A stretch of DNA of 64,000 nucleotides from NCBI RefSeq assembly GCF_024734665.1, contig NZ_CP102931.1, forward strand, positions 1,734,001 to 1,798,000, given 5' to 3'. Positions 42,362 to 53,713 of the stretch are shown piece by piece (within the stretch, counting starts at the first letter, position 1; the number at the start of each line of letters is the position of its first letter). The position numbers and the translations under genes are program-made. Origin of the DNA: Variovorax paradoxus. GTDB lineage: Bacteria > Pseudomonadota > Gammaproteobacteria > Burkholderiales > Burkholderiaceae_C. The notes beneath the pieces are model-generated. The model did not search any database and was not told the DNA's origin. It was given only the letters and a program-made list of their open reading frames with translations.

Positions 42362-42497
42362 GGCGGGATTGTGCGTTTTTCTGCACAACCCGTGCGCCGC
42401 TGGACGGATTATCGAACGGGCCGATTCCTTCCAGACTAGCACCATGCCGTTCGCAACCGCGTCCGGCCACAGTCAAAAAGTCAGAAAGGACACTGCA

Positions 42498-43517
42498 ATG
42501 AACACACTTCAACTCGGCACCAAGGCCATGAACGGCCCCAAGGTTTCCGCCTTCGGTCTCGGCTGTATGGGCATGTCGGGCATGTACGGCCCTTCGGATC
42601 GCGCGGAGAGCATCGCCACCATCCACGCCGCGATGGACGCGGGCATCACGTTGCTCGACACCGGCGACTTCTACGGCAGCGGCCACAACGAAATGCTGAT
42701 CGGCGAAGCGCTCAAGGGCCTCAAGGGTTCGCAGCGCGACGCCGCACTGGTCAGCGTGAAGTTTGGCGCCATGCGCGACCCGGCCGGTGGCTGGGTTGGC
42801 TACGACGCTCGGCCCGCGGCGGTGAAGAACTTCGCTACCTACTCGCTGCAGCGCCTGGGCGTGGACCACATCGACATCTACCGCCCGGCGCGGCTCGACC
42901 CGAACGTGCCTATCGAAGACACCATCGGAGCCATCGCCGACCTGGTGAAGGCGGGCTACGTGCGCCACATCGGCCTGTCGGAAGTGGGCTCTCAGACCAT
43001 CCGCAAGGCGGCGGCCGTGCACCCGATCTGCGACCTGCAGATCGAGTATTCGCTGATCTCGCGCGGCATCGAGGACGACATCCTCGCGACTTGCCGCGAG
43101 CTGGGCATCGGCATCACCGCATACGGCGTGCTTTCGCGCGGCCTGATCAGCGGGCACTGGAAGAAGGATGCGGCTGGCGAGAAGGATTTTCGGGCGCACA
43201 GCCCGCGCTTCCAGGGCGAGAACGTGGACCGCAACCTCGCGCTGGTCGATGCGCTACGCAAGATTGCCGAGGCCAAGGGCGTTACCGTCGCGCAGATCGC
43301 CATCGCATGGGTGGCGGCGCAGGGCGACGACATCGTGCCGCTGATCGGCGCGCGGCAGCGTACTCGGCTCGACGAGGCGCTGGGCGCGCTGAACGTGAAG
43401 CTGGCGGCCGACGATTTCGCGGCCATCGAGCGTGCGGTGCCGAAGGGCGCTGCCGCTGGCGACCGCTATGCCGCGGCGCAGATGGCGAGCCTCGACAGCG
43501 AACCGCGCCGCACCTGA
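42498..43517 (+). CDS. Aldo/keto reductase
   Basis: A 339-residue NADPH-dependent reductase, (beta/alpha)8 barrel. It has the D-T-G-D-FYG catalytic Asp/Tyr region, the lysine in SVKFGAM and an IYRPARLDPNVPIEDT loop in place of the usual catalytic His segment. C-terminal cofactor residues PLIGARQRTRLDEALGAL follow. Divergent from the LysR gene, probably its target. Confidence 0.92.
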   Translation: MNTLQLGTKAMNGPKVSAFGLGCMGMSGMYGPSDRAESIATIHAAMDAGITLLDTGDFYGSGHNEMLIGEALKGLKGSQRDAALVSVKFGAMRDPAGGWVGYDARPAAVKNFATYSLQRLGVDHIDIYRPARLDPNVPIEDTIGAIADLVKAGYVRHIGLSEVGSQTIRKAAAVHPICDLQIEYSLISRGIEDDILATCRELGIGITAYGVLSRGLISGHWKKDAAGEKDFRAHSPRFQGENVDRNLALVDALRKIAEAKGVTVAQIAIAWVAAQGDDIVPLIGARQRTRLDEALGALNVKLAADDFAAIERAVPKGAAAGDRYAAAQMASLDSEPRRT

Positions 43518-43523
43518 GGCGGC

Positions 43524-44453
43524 TCAGTTCGCCAGGAATTCTTCGATCATCCGCGCCACGCGCTGTGGCTGGTCGTGGTGCAGCATATGGCCCGCGTCTT
43601 CGAGGCGCTCGATGCGGCTGTTGGCAACTGACTTCAGGCGCTCGTGGAATTCGTCGAGCGTGTAGCGGTTCTTCCACCAGCCTTTCAGGCTGTCGTCGGA
43701 GGCCTCGACCATGAGCAACGGCGCGGTGATGCGCGCGTAGAGCGCCAGCGTTTCGTCGACGCGGAAGATATGTGCGTTGACGATCTTGTGCGCCGCCTCG
43801 CCGAGGATCTGCCAGCGTTCGCTGCCGTCGGGTTGGGCGTGATTCACCGACCAGTGGCTGGCCAGCCAGTTGGCCTTGTCGGGCGTGAGGCGCGGGTTGG
43901 TCTTCATGAGGCGGCGCGCGACGCCGTCCACGGCCGAATAGCCGGCCAGCGCCATCTCGCCGCGATGCAGGCGCTTGAGCTCGTCGATCCACTGGCCGTA
44001 GCGCGCGGGCGCTTCATCGGGCTTGCGCGCGGGCATGCCGAAGCCTTCGAGATTGACGAGGCGGCGGATGCGCTGGGGCCGCACGCCGGCGTAGTGCATG
44101 ACGACGTTGCCGCCCATGCTGTGGCCGACCAGGTCAACCTGCCTTGCGCTGTCGCCTTCGCCTGCGTAGTGGTCGAGCAGCCATTCGAGGTCGGCCAGGT
44201 AGTCAGCGAGCCAGTAGTTGTCGACGCCGCCGCCGTCGGTCAGGCCGAAGCCGCGCCAGTCGGGGGCGATGATGAAGCGGTCTTCCTCCATCGCATCGAC
44301 CACGAACTGCCACGACGCCGCCACGTCCATCCAGCCATGCACCAGCACCAGCGGCGGGCGCTCGTCGGAGGGCTGGCCCCAGAGGCGCACGTGGTAGCTG
44401 AGGTTGCGCACGGGCACGAATTCGCTGCGGGAGGGGCGGAGGGCTTGGTACAT
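43524..44453 (-). CDS. Alpha/beta-fold hydrolase
   Basis: A 309-residue hydrolase with an HGWMD oxyanion loop, the nucleophile elbow GHSMGG and a C-terminal catalytic His in DAGHMLHHDQP. The family includes epoxide hydrolases, esterases and C-C hydrolases; the substrate is unclear. It converges on the aldo/keto reductase gene with a 6-base gap. The ATG at 44453 is the first compatible with the fold; longer in-frame starts run through the opposite-strand gene. Confidence 0.92.
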   Translation of the reverse strand: MYQALRPSRSEFVPVRNLSYHVRLWGQPSDERPPLVLVHGWMDVAASWQFVVDAMEEDRFIIAPDWRGFGLTDGGGVDNYWLADYLADLEWLLDHYAGEGDSARQVDLVGHSMGGNVVMHYAGVRPQRIRRLVNLEGFGMPARKPDEAPARYGQWIDELKRLHRGEMALAGYSAVDGVARRLMKTNPRLTPDKANWLASHWSVNHAQPDGSERWQILGEAAHKIVNAHIFRVDETLALYARITAPLLMVEASDDSLKGWWKNRYTLDEFHERLKSVANSRIERLEDAGHMLHHDQPQRVARMIEEFLAN

Positions 44454-44579
44454 GGGCGTCGATGATAAAGAGGCCTTTGTGCTGACGCAGTCCGGCACAG
44501 GACAGCGGGCGGGGGCGGATTGCTCGGGTTTTGGCGCGGCGGCCAGCGGGGTGTGGGGCGGGGCGGTAGCATCCCGCGC

Positions 44580-45641
44580 ATGAAAAAGATCCAACTCGGT
44601 CAAAGCGACCTGCACGTCACCCCGATCTGCCTTGGCACGATGACCTTCGGCGAACAGGTCGACGAGCCCACTTCCCACGCCATCCTGAGCCGTTCGCTCG
44701 AGCGCGGCGTCGACTTCATCGATACAGCCGAGATGTACTCGGTGCCCACGCGCAAGGAAACCTACAGCGTCACCGAGACCATCATCGGCAACTGGTTCGC
44801 CGCCAACCCCGGCGCGCGCGAGAAGCTGGTGGTTGCGACCAAGGTGGCAGGCCCGTCGCGCGGCATGCCCTGGGTGCGCGAAGGCAGCGGCATGACGGCG
44901 GCCGACATCGAAGCCTCGTGCAACGCCAGCCTGAAGCGGCTGCGCACGGACGTCATCGACCTCTACCAGATTCACTGGCCGGAGCGCCACGTGCCTCTGT
45001 TCGGCAACATGTATTACGACCCGGCGAAGGAAACCTCGAAGACGCCGATCCACGAGCAACTCGAGGCGCTGGGCAAGCTGGTGAAGGCGGGCAAGGTGCG
45101 CGCCATCGGCCTGTCGAACGAAACGCCGTACGGCGTGCACGAGTTCGTGCGGCTGGCCGAACAGCACGGGCTGCCGCGCGTGGCGACGGTGCAGAACGTG
45201 TACAGCCTCATCAGCCGCGGCTACGAGAACGGGCTGGACGAGACGATGCACCGGCTGGGCGTGTCGCTGCTGGCGTATTCGCCGCTGGCCTTCGGCCTGC
45301 TGACGGGCAAGTACGACCAGAGCGGCATCGAAGGGCCGGATGCGCCCAAGGGCGCGCGGATTTCGAGCTACGAATCGGTGCGCAAGCAGCGTTGGGGCCG
45401 CCCCGATTCGCTGCGCGCGGCCAAACGCTACAACCAACTGGCCCGCGACAACGGGCTGACGCCGACGCAGCTGGCACTGGCTTTCTGCTACACGAAGTGG
45501 CAGGTGGCGAGCACGATCATCGGCGTGACTTCGGTGGCGCAGCTGGAAGAAGACCTGGATGTGTACGGCACCACGCTGTCGCCGGAAATCCTGGCCGAGA
45601 TCGACAAGATCCGCTGGGACATTCGCGACCCTGCTGCGTAA
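44580..45641 (+). CDS. Aldo/keto reductase, Tas-like
   Basis: A 353-residue reductase of the Tas/YajO type: LGTMTFGEQ start, FIDTAEMYSVPTR with catalytic Asp/Tyr, lysine in VVATKVAGPS and the histidine in IDLYQIHWPERH. C-terminal IIGVTSVAQLEEDL binds NADPH. The insert containing RKETYSVTETIIGNWF is typical of this subgroup. Unrelated in sequence detail to the reductase at 42498. Confidence 0.93.
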   Translation: MKKIQLGQSDLHVTPICLGTMTFGEQVDEPTSHAILSRSLERGVDFIDTAEMYSVPTRKETYSVTETIIGNWFAANPGAREKLVVATKVAGPSRGMPWVREGSGMTAADIEASCNASLKRLRTDVIDLYQIHWPERHVPLFGNMYYDPAKETSKTPIHEQLEALGKLVKAGKVRAIGLSNETPYGVHEFVRLAEQHGLPRVATVQNVYSLISRGYENGLDETMHRLGVSLLAYSPLAFGLLTGKYDQSGIEGPDAPKGARISSYESVRKQRWGRPDSLRAAKRYNQLARDNGLTPTQLALAFCYTKWQVASTIIGVTSVAQLEEDLDVYGTTLSPEILAEIDKIRWDIRDPAA

Positions 45642-45644
45642 TTT

Positions 45645-46211
45645 TCAACGGCCGCATTCGCCTTGGGCGGCGGCCAGGGCGAGGGTCGGCAGGCTCAACA
45701 GGCCCATGTTGCTGCCTTTGAACTGGCCTTTCATGCAGTCGCCGTGTGCAGAGCTTGCGACGCCTGCGCTCAACCTGGAATCGAAGGCGGAGCGCGGGCT
45801 GCCATTGAGATCCTGGCTGGCACGGTCGGCGAAGGAGCGCTCGCGGCCGATGTCGCGCAGGGCGCGGCGGGTGCTTTCCGAATGAAGAATCAGTGGCGCG
45901 GGGCTTGTCGTGGTTTGCGGCGGTTCAGTGGCTGGGGCAGCGGGGGCGGTGATCGCCTTGCCGCGAGCAGTTCGGGGCATGCGCGTGGTTGTCGCGCGTG
46001 TGGCCGCAGCCGTGGTTCGCGGCGTCGTTTCCCGGCGTGCGGGAGGCTCGGTCTTCACTGGGGCTTCGACCTGCACCACCTCCATGACCATTCGCTTCAC
46101 CGGAACGGTCTTGCGACCATGCGGCTGCGTGGCGACCAGCAGCAGCCAGAGCACAGCTGCGTGCATCGCCACCACGGCCAGCACGAGCGCAGTCAGGGCG
46201 GGGCGGCGCAT
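45645..46211 (-). CDS. Hypothetical membrane-anchored Pro/Thr-rich protein
   Basis: A 188-residue protein with one N-terminal transmembrane helix (about 7-27) and then a long Ala/Pro/Thr/Arg-rich periplasmic linker. A short C-terminal region has a CMKGQF...LPTLALAAAQGEC stretch whose two cysteines could form a disulfide. The layout resembles TonB-like envelope linkers, but no TonB signature is seen. An earlier in-frame start would add residues with no family support. Confidence 0.7.
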   Translation of the reverse strand: MRRPALTALVLAVVAMHAAVLWLLLVATQPHGRKTVPVKRMVMEVVQVEAPVKTEPPARRETTPRTTAAATRATTTRMPRTARGKAITAPAAPATEPPQTTTSPAPLILHSESTRRALRDIGRERSFADRASQDLNGSPRSAFDSRLSAGVASSAHGDCMKGQFKGSNMGLLSLPTLALAAAQGECGR

Positions 46212-46356
46212 CGATGCCCGAGGTAGAACGAGGCCGTGGCCACCGGGGCTGGCGTATGCTGCATGGTTGGACCGGAATTCAATGTAGTACGGCAGATTTT
46301 TTGCTGCGGAACACCAGGTTTTCTGAAGCGATCCTGAACCCGCAATTGCCACCGAG

Positions 46357-46851
46357 ATGGCCAAGAAAAGCACCCACACCTCCGAGACGCCCGCCACCCA
46401 GCTGCTGCGCGCGCACAAGATCTCCTTCACCGAACACCCCTACGAGTACGTCGAGCACGGCGGTGCGCAGCGCGGCGCCGAAATGCTCGGGCTCGACCCG
46501 TTCACCGTCATCAAGACGCTGGTCATGCAAGACCAGGACGCCAAGCCGCTGATCGTGCTGATGCACGGCAACCGCACGGTGTCCACCAAGAACCTCGCGC
46601 GGCAGATCGGCGCCAAGTCGGTCGAGCCCTGCAAGCCCGAGGTGGCGCAACGGCACAGCGGCTACATGGTGGGCGGCACTTCGCCGTTCGGCACGCGGCG
46701 CGAGATGCCGGTGTACGTGGAGTCGACCATCCTCGAACTGCCGAGAATCGTGCTCAACGGCGGGCGCCGCGGCTACCTGATCGGCATCGATCCGCAGGTG
46801 TGCGTGGGGTTGCTGGGCGCGAAGCCCGTGCAGTGTGCGCTGGCAGAATAG
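46357..46851 (+). CDS. ybaK: YbaK/EbsC-type Cys-tRNA(Pro) deacylase
   Basis: A 164-residue trans-editing protein that hydrolyses cysteine misattached to tRNA-Pro. Family features: EYVEHGGAQRGAEMLG, the conserved lysine in VIKTLVMQD and the VGGTSPFGTRREMPV loop. The length matches E. coli YbaK. It is followed after 8 bases by a DUF6348 gene. Confidence 0.92.
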   Translation: MAKKSTHTSETPATQLLRAHKISFTEHPYEYVEHGGAQRGAEMLGLDPFTVIKTLVMQDQDAKPLIVLMHGNRTVSTKNLARQIGAKSVEPCKPEVAQRHSGYMVGGTSPFGTRREMPVYVESTILELPRIVLNGGRRGYLIGIDPQVCVGLLGAKPVQCALAE

Positions 46852-46859
46852 CCGGCGCC

Positions 46860-47669
46860 ATGGCGACATCCTCGTCTTCCGACTTCTTTCCCCTGCGAGC
46901 CGCTGGCAACCCGGGCCAGGGCACGACGTTCGCACTTGCCTTTCGCAACGACGAGCGCGAATGGACCGAATTGCTCGACCTGTCGGCGTTGCTGCGCGAC
47001 GCACTGCTGGCGCGCGGCCAGGCCGCCGCGCTCGCACGCGATGGCTGGGTTACGCTGTCCGACGGACTCTGGCTGCTGCCGCAGATCCTGAGCTACTCGC
47101 GCGCCGAGGACGGCAGCGTGCGCACCTCCAGCACCATCGAGGTGGCCCATGCCGGACTCTTGCCGCAGGGCATCTTCGAGTACCAGCATTCGGGCGGCGA
47201 AACCACCGAGCAGGCCCTGACCCGCGGGTTCGACCTGTGGGCGCAGGTCGATCTGGTTGTGTTCCAGGATGCGCTGGGCGGTGAACTCGCCCACTGCACG
47301 TCGATGGACATGAGCTGGAAGGAAGGGCGGCAGCGGCGCGTGCTGTTCGGCCCCGTGGCGCACCGGGCGACGCTGCCGGCGGCCGAGGTTGAGGAAGAGC
47401 ACCCGTTCTGCCCCTGCTGCCTGTTCACCAATACCTGGGACGCCTTCAAGCCGCAGATCGAATCGGACAGTCTCCACGCCGTGCGCCTCTATGCCGTGCG
47501 CGACGCCGAGGGCGAAGTGCAGGCCGACTGCCGCATCAACGGCGAGGACTGGCCCGCCGGCGCCGAGGCCCTGCGCGCCTATGTGACACAGTGGCCCGAC
47601 CGCGGCTTCGAGTTTCGCAAGCAGTATGTTGTGATCCAATCGCCGCCCCAGGCGCTCGTCGCCGAATAG
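46860..47669 (+). CDS. DUF6348-family protein
   Basis: A 269-residue cytoplasmic protein whose central part (IEVAHAGLLPQGIFEYQHS, then EQALTRGFDLWAQVDL) matches DUF6348. It has a CPCC cysteine cluster near residue 184. Function unknown. It lies between ybaK and plsY on the same strand with short gaps, so it is probably co-transcribed. Confidence 0.8.
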   Translation: MATSSSSDFFPLRAAGNPGQGTTFALAFRNDEREWTELLDLSALLRDALLARGQAAALARDGWVTLSDGLWLLPQILSYSRAEDGSVRTSSTIEVAHAGLLPQGIFEYQHSGGETTEQALTRGFDLWAQVDLVVFQDALGGELAHCTSMDMSWKEGRQRRVLFGPVAHRATLPAAEVEEEHPFCPCCLFTNTWDAFKPQIESDSLHAVRLYAVRDAEGEVQADCRINGEDWPAGAEALRAYVTQWPDRGFEFRKQYVVIQSPPQALVAE

Positions 47670-47699
47670 AACAACAACCATCCCCCGCGGAGTGCCGTC

Positions 47700-48338
47700 T
47701 TGAGTTTCAACTTGCCTTCCTTCATTGCCATCGTGGCGTCGTACCTGATCGGCTCGCTGTCCTTCGCGGTCATCGTGAGCAAGGCGCTCGGCATGGCCGA
47801 TCCGCGCAGCTACGGCAGCAAGAACCCCGGCGCCACCAATGTGCTGCGCTCGGGCAATAAAGGTGCGGCGCTGGCCACGCTGCTGCTCGACGCGGTCAAG
47901 GGCTGGGTGCCGGTGTTTCTGATTCACCGGTTCGGCGCGCAGTGGGGGCTGGGGGAGGGCGTTGCCGCCCTGGCCGGCCTGGCGGCGTTCCTCGGCCACC
48001 TGTATCCGGTGTTCTTCGGCTTCCAGGGCGGCAAGGGCGTGGCGACCGCGGCGGGCGTGCTGGTGGGCGTCGCGCCCTGGTTGGGGCTGGCCACCGGCGC
48101 CACCTGGTTGATCATTGCCGTCTTCTTCCGCTACTCGTCGCTGTCGTCGCTGGTGGCGGCCTTCTTCGCACCAGCCTACTATCTGATCGGTGGCGGCATC
48201 GCGTGGCCGCTCGACCGCACAGTGCTGATTGCGCTCATCGTCATGAGCCTGCTGCTGATCTGGCGGCACCGCGAAAACATCCGCCGGCTCGCGGCCGGCA
48301 CGGAGTCGAAGCTCGGCTCCAAGAAAAAACCGGACTGA
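47700..48338 (+). CDS. plsY: Glycerol-3-phosphate acyltransferase PlsY
   Basis: A 212-residue inner-membrane enzyme that acylates glycerol-3-phosphate with acyl-phosphate, the first step of phospholipid synthesis. Motifs: [28 protein letters not shown] (phosphate loop) and [19 protein letters not shown]. Five or more transmembrane helices. The start codon is TTG, with CGGAG upstream; no ATG or GTG fits the family N-terminus. Confidence 0.95.
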   Translation: MSFNLPSFIAIVASYLIGSLSFAVIVSKALGMADPRSYGSKNPGATNVLRSGNKGAALATLLLDAVKGWVPVFLIHRFGAQWGLGEGVAALAGLAAFLGHLYPVFFGFQGGKGVATAAGVLVGVAPWLGLATGATWLIIAVFFRYSSLSSLVAAFFAPAYYLIGGGIAWPLDRTVLIALIVMSLLLIWRHRENIRRLAAGTESKLGSKKKPD

Positions 48339-48350
48339 AGAAAGAACACC

Positions 48351-48704
48351 ATGGCCTCCATCACCCGCTTCCACGTCGGCCCTCGTCTCTCGGAGACGGC
48401 CGTGCACAACGGCACCATCTACCTCGCGGGCCAGGTGCCCGACGACACCTCGCAGGACATCCGCGGCCAGACCACGCAGGTGCTGGGCATGGTCGATCGC
48501 CTGCTGGCCGAGGCTGGCAGCGACAAGTCGCGCATTCTCATGACGCAGATTTTCCTGGCGGACATCACCGACATCACGGCGATGAACGAGGTGTGGGACG
48601 CCTGGATTCCGGCCGGCAACACGCCGCCGCGCGCCACTGTGCAGGCCAAGATGGCCAATGCGGCCTACAAGATCGAGATCGTGGTGACGGCCGCGCAGGC
48701 CTGA
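48351..48704 (+). CDS. RidA-family (YjgF) protein
   Basis: A 117-residue member of the RidA/YjgF family, which deaminates reactive enamines/imines formed by PLP enzymes. Seen: LYLAGQVPDDTSQDIRGQ-like N-terminal pattern, IFLADITDITAMNEVWDAW, and PPRATVQAKMA with the conserved Arg that binds the substrate carboxylate. It starts 12 bases after plsY. Confidence 0.93.
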   Translation: MASITRFHVGPRLSETAVHNGTIYLAGQVPDDTSQDIRGQTTQVLGMVDRLLAEAGSDKSRILMTQIFLADITDITAMNEVWDAWIPAGNTPPRATVQAKMANAAYKIEIVVTAAQA

Positions 48705-48717
48705 GCGGCTGCTGCGA

Positions 48718-49362
48718 TCAATATCGCTTTTCGAGGACCATCTGGTCCGCGTCGCGCCGCATCGAGAAGCGATTGATGAAGCTGTTGCCCAGCAGTACGA
48801 AGGGCATGGCCTGCGGCGAGACGATGGCGTCGATGTCGTAGACCTCGACGTCGCCCACGCGCACTGACTGCAGGCGCAGCCGATAGCCTGAAGTCGTGCC
48901 GTTGGCAGTGCTCATCGTGACGCGCTGGCCCTTGCTGTAGTCGAGCCCGATGCGCTGGGCGTCGTCGGCCGAGAGTGCGATGGACGTCGCACCCGTGTCG
49001 AGCATGAACGTGACTGGCCGGCCGTTGATGGTACCTTGCGTCATGAAATGCCCGCGGCTGTCGGCCGACAGCACGACGCGGTTTCCGCCCCCGCCCGAGC
49101 CGCCCCCACCGCCGATGCTGACGGGGGTGTCCATGCGCAGGTTGACGCGCTTGCCGTCGAGTTCGACCACGGCCTGATCGGCCTGCAGCGAGAGCAGTTT
49201 CACGCCCTGGTAGCTCTCGCCGACCGCCACGGTCTTGGGCGGGTTGCCGTTCACGATCAGGATCGCGCGGCTGCCGATGCTGCCGGTCAGGGTGACCGAG
49301 CCAGCGGCATGCGCCACGGCAGCGGCAGCCAGCAGCTGCGCTGCGACGACGAGGGCTTTCAT
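48718..49362 (-). CDS. Retropepsin-like aspartic protease, exported (clan AA)
   Basis: A 214-residue protein with a signal peptide (1-19) and a C-terminal single-domain aspartic protease fold. The active-site triplet is FMLDTGATSIAL and the second strand signature is FVLLGNSFINRF. It resembles the TIGR02281 family of periplasmic retropepsin-like proteins, which would act as dimers. A Gly-rich linker lies at about residues 82-92. It converges on ridA; yajQ is upstream on the same strand. Confidence 0.88.
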   Translation of the reverse strand: MKALVVAAQLLAAAAVAHAAGSVTLTGSIGSRAILIVNGNPPKTVAVGESYQGVKLLSLQADQAVVELDGKRVNLRMDTPVSIGGGGGSGGGGNRVVLSADSRGHFMTQGTINGRPVTFMLDTGATSIALSADDAQRIGLDYSKGQRVTMSTANGTTSGYRLRLQSVRVGDVEVYDIDAIVSPQAMPFVLLGNSFINRFSMRRDADQMVLEKRY

Positions 49363-49374
49363 GAAGGGGCCCGC

Positions 49375-49860
49375 TCAGTCGCGGAAGTTGTTGAACGTGA
49401 GCGGCATGTCCGGCACGTCCTTCTTGATCAGCGCCATGGCGGCTTGCAGATCGTCGCGCTTGGCGCCGGTGATGCGCACCGCGTCGCCCTGGATGGCGGC
49501 CTGCACCTTGAGCTTGCTGTCCTTGACGATGCGGGTGATCTTCTTGGCCTGCTCGCTTTCGATGCCGCTCTTGACCTTGATGACCTGCTTGACCTTGTCG
49601 CCGCCCATCTTCTGGACGTCGCCCTTGTCGAGGAAGCGCACGTCGACGCTGCGCTTGGTGAGCTTGCTGCGCAGGATGTCTTCCACCTGCACGAGCTGGA
49701 ACTCGGCGTCGCCGATCATGGTGATCTCCTTGTCCTTGAGCTCGACGGCGGCGGCCGTACCCTTGAAATCGAAGCGCGTTCCGATTTCCTTGGCGGTGTT
49801 CTCGACCGCGTTCTTCACCTCGGGCAGGTTGGGCTCGCAGACGGTATCGAAGGACGGCAT
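49375..49860 (-). CDS. yajQ: YajQ family cyclic-di-GMP/nucleotide-binding protein
   Basis: A 161-residue YajQ/DUF520 protein: [15 protein letters not shown] start, TRFDFKG, and the C-terminal [18 protein letters not shown]. Members bind nucleotides; the Xanthomonas homologue binds cyclic di-GMP and acts with a transcription factor. Normal length. Divergent from murB with a 45-base gap. Confidence 0.95.
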   Translation of the reverse strand: MPSFDTVCEPNLPEVKNAVENTAKEIGTRFDFKGTAAAVELKDKEITMIGDAEFQLVQVEDILRSKLTKRSVDVRFLDKGDVQKMGGDKVKQVIKVKSGIESEQAKKITRIVKDSKLKVQAAIQGDAVRITGAKRDDLQAAMALIKKDVPDMPLTFNNFRD

Positions 49861-49905
49861 GGACTCTCTCCTGAATTCACTGGTGCTGGATGCGACAATT
49901 CTCCC

Positions 49906-50958
49906 ATGATCGTGGAGTCCAACGTCCCGCTGCAGCCCTACAACAGCTTCGGCATCGTCGCGCGTGCGCAGCATCTGGCGCGCATTGCCAGCGAGGCCGA
50001 CCTGGTTGCGCTGCGCGCCGATCCGGCATGGCGCGACGCGCCCCGGTTCGTGCTGGGCGGCGGCAGCAACATCGTGCTCACGGGCGACGTCAAGCCGCTG
50101 GTGCTGAAGATCGAGATCAAGGGTCTGCGGCTGGTGGAAGAAACCCCGCGTGCCTGGATCGTCGAGGCCGGTGCCGGCGAGATCTGGCACGACGCGGTGG
50201 AGTGGATGGTGCGCAGCGGCTATCCAGGGCTTGAAAACCTGGCCCTGATTCCGGGCACGGTGGGGGGGGCGCCGGTGCAGAACATCGGCGCCTACGGGGT
50301 CGAGCTGCAAGACCGCTTCGATTCGCTCGACGCCTTCGACCTGGAAACCGGCCGCAGCTTCACGCTCGACGCCGCCCAATGCGCCTTCGGCTACCGCGAC
50401 TCGGTGTTCAAGCACGTGCGCAGCGGCCCGAACGACTTCGGCCTGGCGGGCAGGGCGGTGATCACCCGGGTGCGCTTTCGCCTGCCCAAGCCGTGGAAGG
50501 CCGTGGTCGGCTATCTCGACCTCGAGCGCAAGATGGAAGAAACCGGCAACTTCACGCCGAGCGCACAAGACGTCTTCGACTGGATCTGCGCGATTCGCCG
50601 CGCCAAGCTGCCCGACTGGCGCGTGCTGGGCAACGCTGGCAGCTTCTTCAAGAACCCGACCGTCACGCCCGAGCAATGCGCGGACATCATCGCGCGCGAC
50701 CCCAAGATCGTTCACTACCCGATGGACGACGGCAGCATCAAGCTGGCAGCCGGCTGGCTTATCGACGCCTGCGGCTGGAAGGGCAAGTCGGTGGGCAATG
50801 CCGGCGTCTACGAGCGGCAGGCGCTGGTGCTGGTCAACCGCGGCGGCCGCGAGAACCCGGTGACCGGCGGCGAGGTGATGACCCTGGCCAAGGCCATCCA
50901 GACCAGCGTGTACGAGCGTTTCGGCATCCGGCTGGAGCCGGAGCCGGTGGTCGTCTGA
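49906..50958 (+). CDS. murB: UDP-N-acetylenolpyruvoylglucosamine reductase
   Basis: A 350-residue FAD enzyme of peptidoglycan synthesis, reducing UDP-GlcNAc-enolpyruvate to UDP-MurNAc. Motifs: [18 protein letters not shown] (FAD), [15 protein letters not shown], the catalytic serine in [10 protein letters not shown] and the C-terminal glutamate region. Length fits the type I (E. coli-like) form. A 4-base gap leads to the next gene. Confidence 0.96.
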   Translation: MIVESNVPLQPYNSFGIVARAQHLARIASEADLVALRADPAWRDAPRFVLGGGSNIVLTGDVKPLVLKIEIKGLRLVEETPRAWIVEAGAGEIWHDAVEWMVRSGYPGLENLALIPGTVGGAPVQNIGAYGVELQDRFDSLDAFDLETGRSFTLDAAQCAFGYRDSVFKHVRSGPNDFGLAGRAVITRVRFRLPKPWKAVVGYLDLERKMEETGNFTPSAQDVFDWICAIRRAKLPDWRVLGNAGSFFKNPTVTPEQCADIIARDPKIVHYPMDDGSIKLAAGWLIDACGWKGKSVGNAGVYERQALVLVNRGGRENPVTGGEVMTLAKAIQTSVYERFGIRLEPEPVVV

Positions 50959-50962
50959 CGGC

Positions 50963-51808
50963 ATGGATCTCGACTTCCTGCACCTGAATTTCCGCCGCCG
51001 CATCGGCGCGCTGCTATGGGCTCGGCGGGCGGTGCCGCTCATTGCGCTGCTCGCGTTGTTCCTGGGCTCGCGCCGCTGGGGTTCGGTGGTGGCCGTGATT
51101 GTGGTGGCGCTGCTGTTTTCGGCGGTGCTCAAGTTCCTCGAAACCAGTTTGCGGCGCCAGTTCATTCGCGAAGCGCGGCTGCCGCCATTCCTTGTCGGCA
51201 AGCTGTGCGAGGCGCATCCGCAGCTCAGTCGGCGCGACGCCGAACTGGTGCTGCGCGGCCTGCGCCAGTTCTTCATGGCGCACCTGCGCAGCGGGCGCAA
51301 GTTCGTGGCGATGCCTTCGAAGGTGGTCGACACGGCCTGGCACGAGTTCATCCTGCATACGCAGGGCTACCAGAACTGGTGCAAGGCGGCCTTCGGCGGC
51401 ATGCTGCATCACAGCCCGGCCGAGGTGCTGGGACGTGATCCCAAGCGCAACGACGGGCTGCGCCGCACCTGGTACTGGGCCTGCAAGGAAGAAAGCATCG
51501 ATCCGCGCAAGCCGGCGCGCCTGCCGCTGCTGTTTGCGCTGGACGTCAAGTTCGCGATCGACGGCGGCTTTCACTATGTGCCCGACTGCCGGGCGGTCGA
51601 GCGATACATTGGCTCGGACGCCCAGTGCGGTACCAGCTTCGGGGAATCGTCTTCGTCGGATGGTGGCAGCGCAGGCGATGCCGGCGGGTTCGGCGGTAGC
51701 GAGTCGTCGAGCAGCAGTGGCGGTGACGGCGGCTCCGGCGATGGTGGCGGCTCGTCCGACGGCGGTGGTGGGTGTGGCGGCGGTTGCGGTGGAGGCGGCG
51801 GGGACTGA
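50963..51808 (+). CDS. Membrane protein with glycine-rich C-terminal tail
   Basis: A 281-residue protein. One or two transmembrane helices lie near residues 20-55, followed by a conserved central domain ([20 protein letters not shown], then [15 protein letters not shown]) seen in bacterial glycine-rich domain proteins. The last ~55 residues are almost only Gly, Ser and Asp, with a CGGGCGGGGG end. Function unknown. It follows murB by 4 bases and ends at a strong terminator. Confidence 0.8.
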   Translation: MDLDFLHLNFRRRIGALLWARRAVPLIALLALFLGSRRWGSVVAVIVVALLFSAVLKFLETSLRRQFIREARLPPFLVGKLCEAHPQLSRRDAELVLRGLRQFFMAHLRSGRKFVAMPSKVVDTAWHEFILHTQGYQNWCKAAFGGMLHHSPAEVLGRDPKRNDGLRRTWYWACKEESIDPRKPARLPLLFALDVKFAIDGGFHYVPDCRAVERYIGSDAQCGTSFGESSSSDGGSAGDAGGFGGSESSSSSGGDGGSGDGGGSSDGGGGCGGGCGGGGGD

Positions 51809-51828
51809 CCCTCGCAGCGCACCAATGA

Positions 51829-51859
51829 AAAACGGGCCCCGAGGGGCCCGTTGTCGTTT
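51829..51859. terminator. Bidirectional terminator between the glycine-rich gene and argG
   Basis: Stem ACGGGCCCC / GGGGCCCGT with a two-base loop, A-run before and T-rich run after; it can serve both converging genes. Confidence 0.9.
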
Positions 51860-51890
51860 CTGCCTCGCTGAAGGAGGCAGAGAGCTGCGA

Positions 51891-53246
<1,356 letters not shown>

Positions 53247-53261
53247 TTAGCGGTTCGCGGT

Positions 53262-53588
53262 TCAGCCGAAATGGCAGATGTAGCTGTAGGGCTCGCCGCT
53301 CACGCGGATCTGGAAGCTGGAGTTGCCCGGCACGCTGAACTTCTGCCCGGGGCCCGAGGCCACCCATTCGCTGGTGCCCGACAGCAGGTATTCGCAGCTG
53401 CCGGCGGTGCCTTCCATGATCTCGGGGGCGCCGGTGTTGAAGGTGAGGGTGGCCGGCAGGATCACGCCGACCGATTTCTTCGTGCCGTCCGCGAGCGTGA
53501 GGCTGTGGCTCACGCATTTGCCGTCGAAGTACACATTGGCCTTGGTGGCCACTGCGGCGCTGTTCAGAGTGTCGGTAGTCGTCGTCAT
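53262..53588 (-). CDS. ppnP: Pyrimidine/purine nucleoside phosphorylase PpnP
   Basis: A 108-residue cupin (DUF1255/YaiE) that phosphorolyses a broad set of nucleosides. Seen: NVYFDGKCVSH, VGVILPATLTFNTGAPEIMEG and the closing SSFQIRVSGEPYSYICHFG-like pattern. Size is slightly above the E. coli protein (94). The ATG at 53588 removes an Arg-rich upstream stretch not found in the family. It lies upstream of argG by 30 bases on the same strand. Confidence 0.93.
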   Translation of the reverse strand: MTTTTDTLNSAAVATKANVYFDGKCVSHSLTLADGTKKSVGVILPATLTFNTGAPEIMEGTAGSCEYLLSGTSEWVASGPGQKFSVPGNSSFQIRVSGEPYSYICHFG

Positions 53589-53713
53589 TGGGTGGCGCCG
53601 GCGCCTGGGCGGTCGGCAAATCGAGGACGCACCGCACCGGCGGCGCACCCGTCAAGGGTTGGAAAAGTCCTCGATTTTAGGGGCTCGGGCGGCATGGGCC
53701 GCCGGCCGGTGAC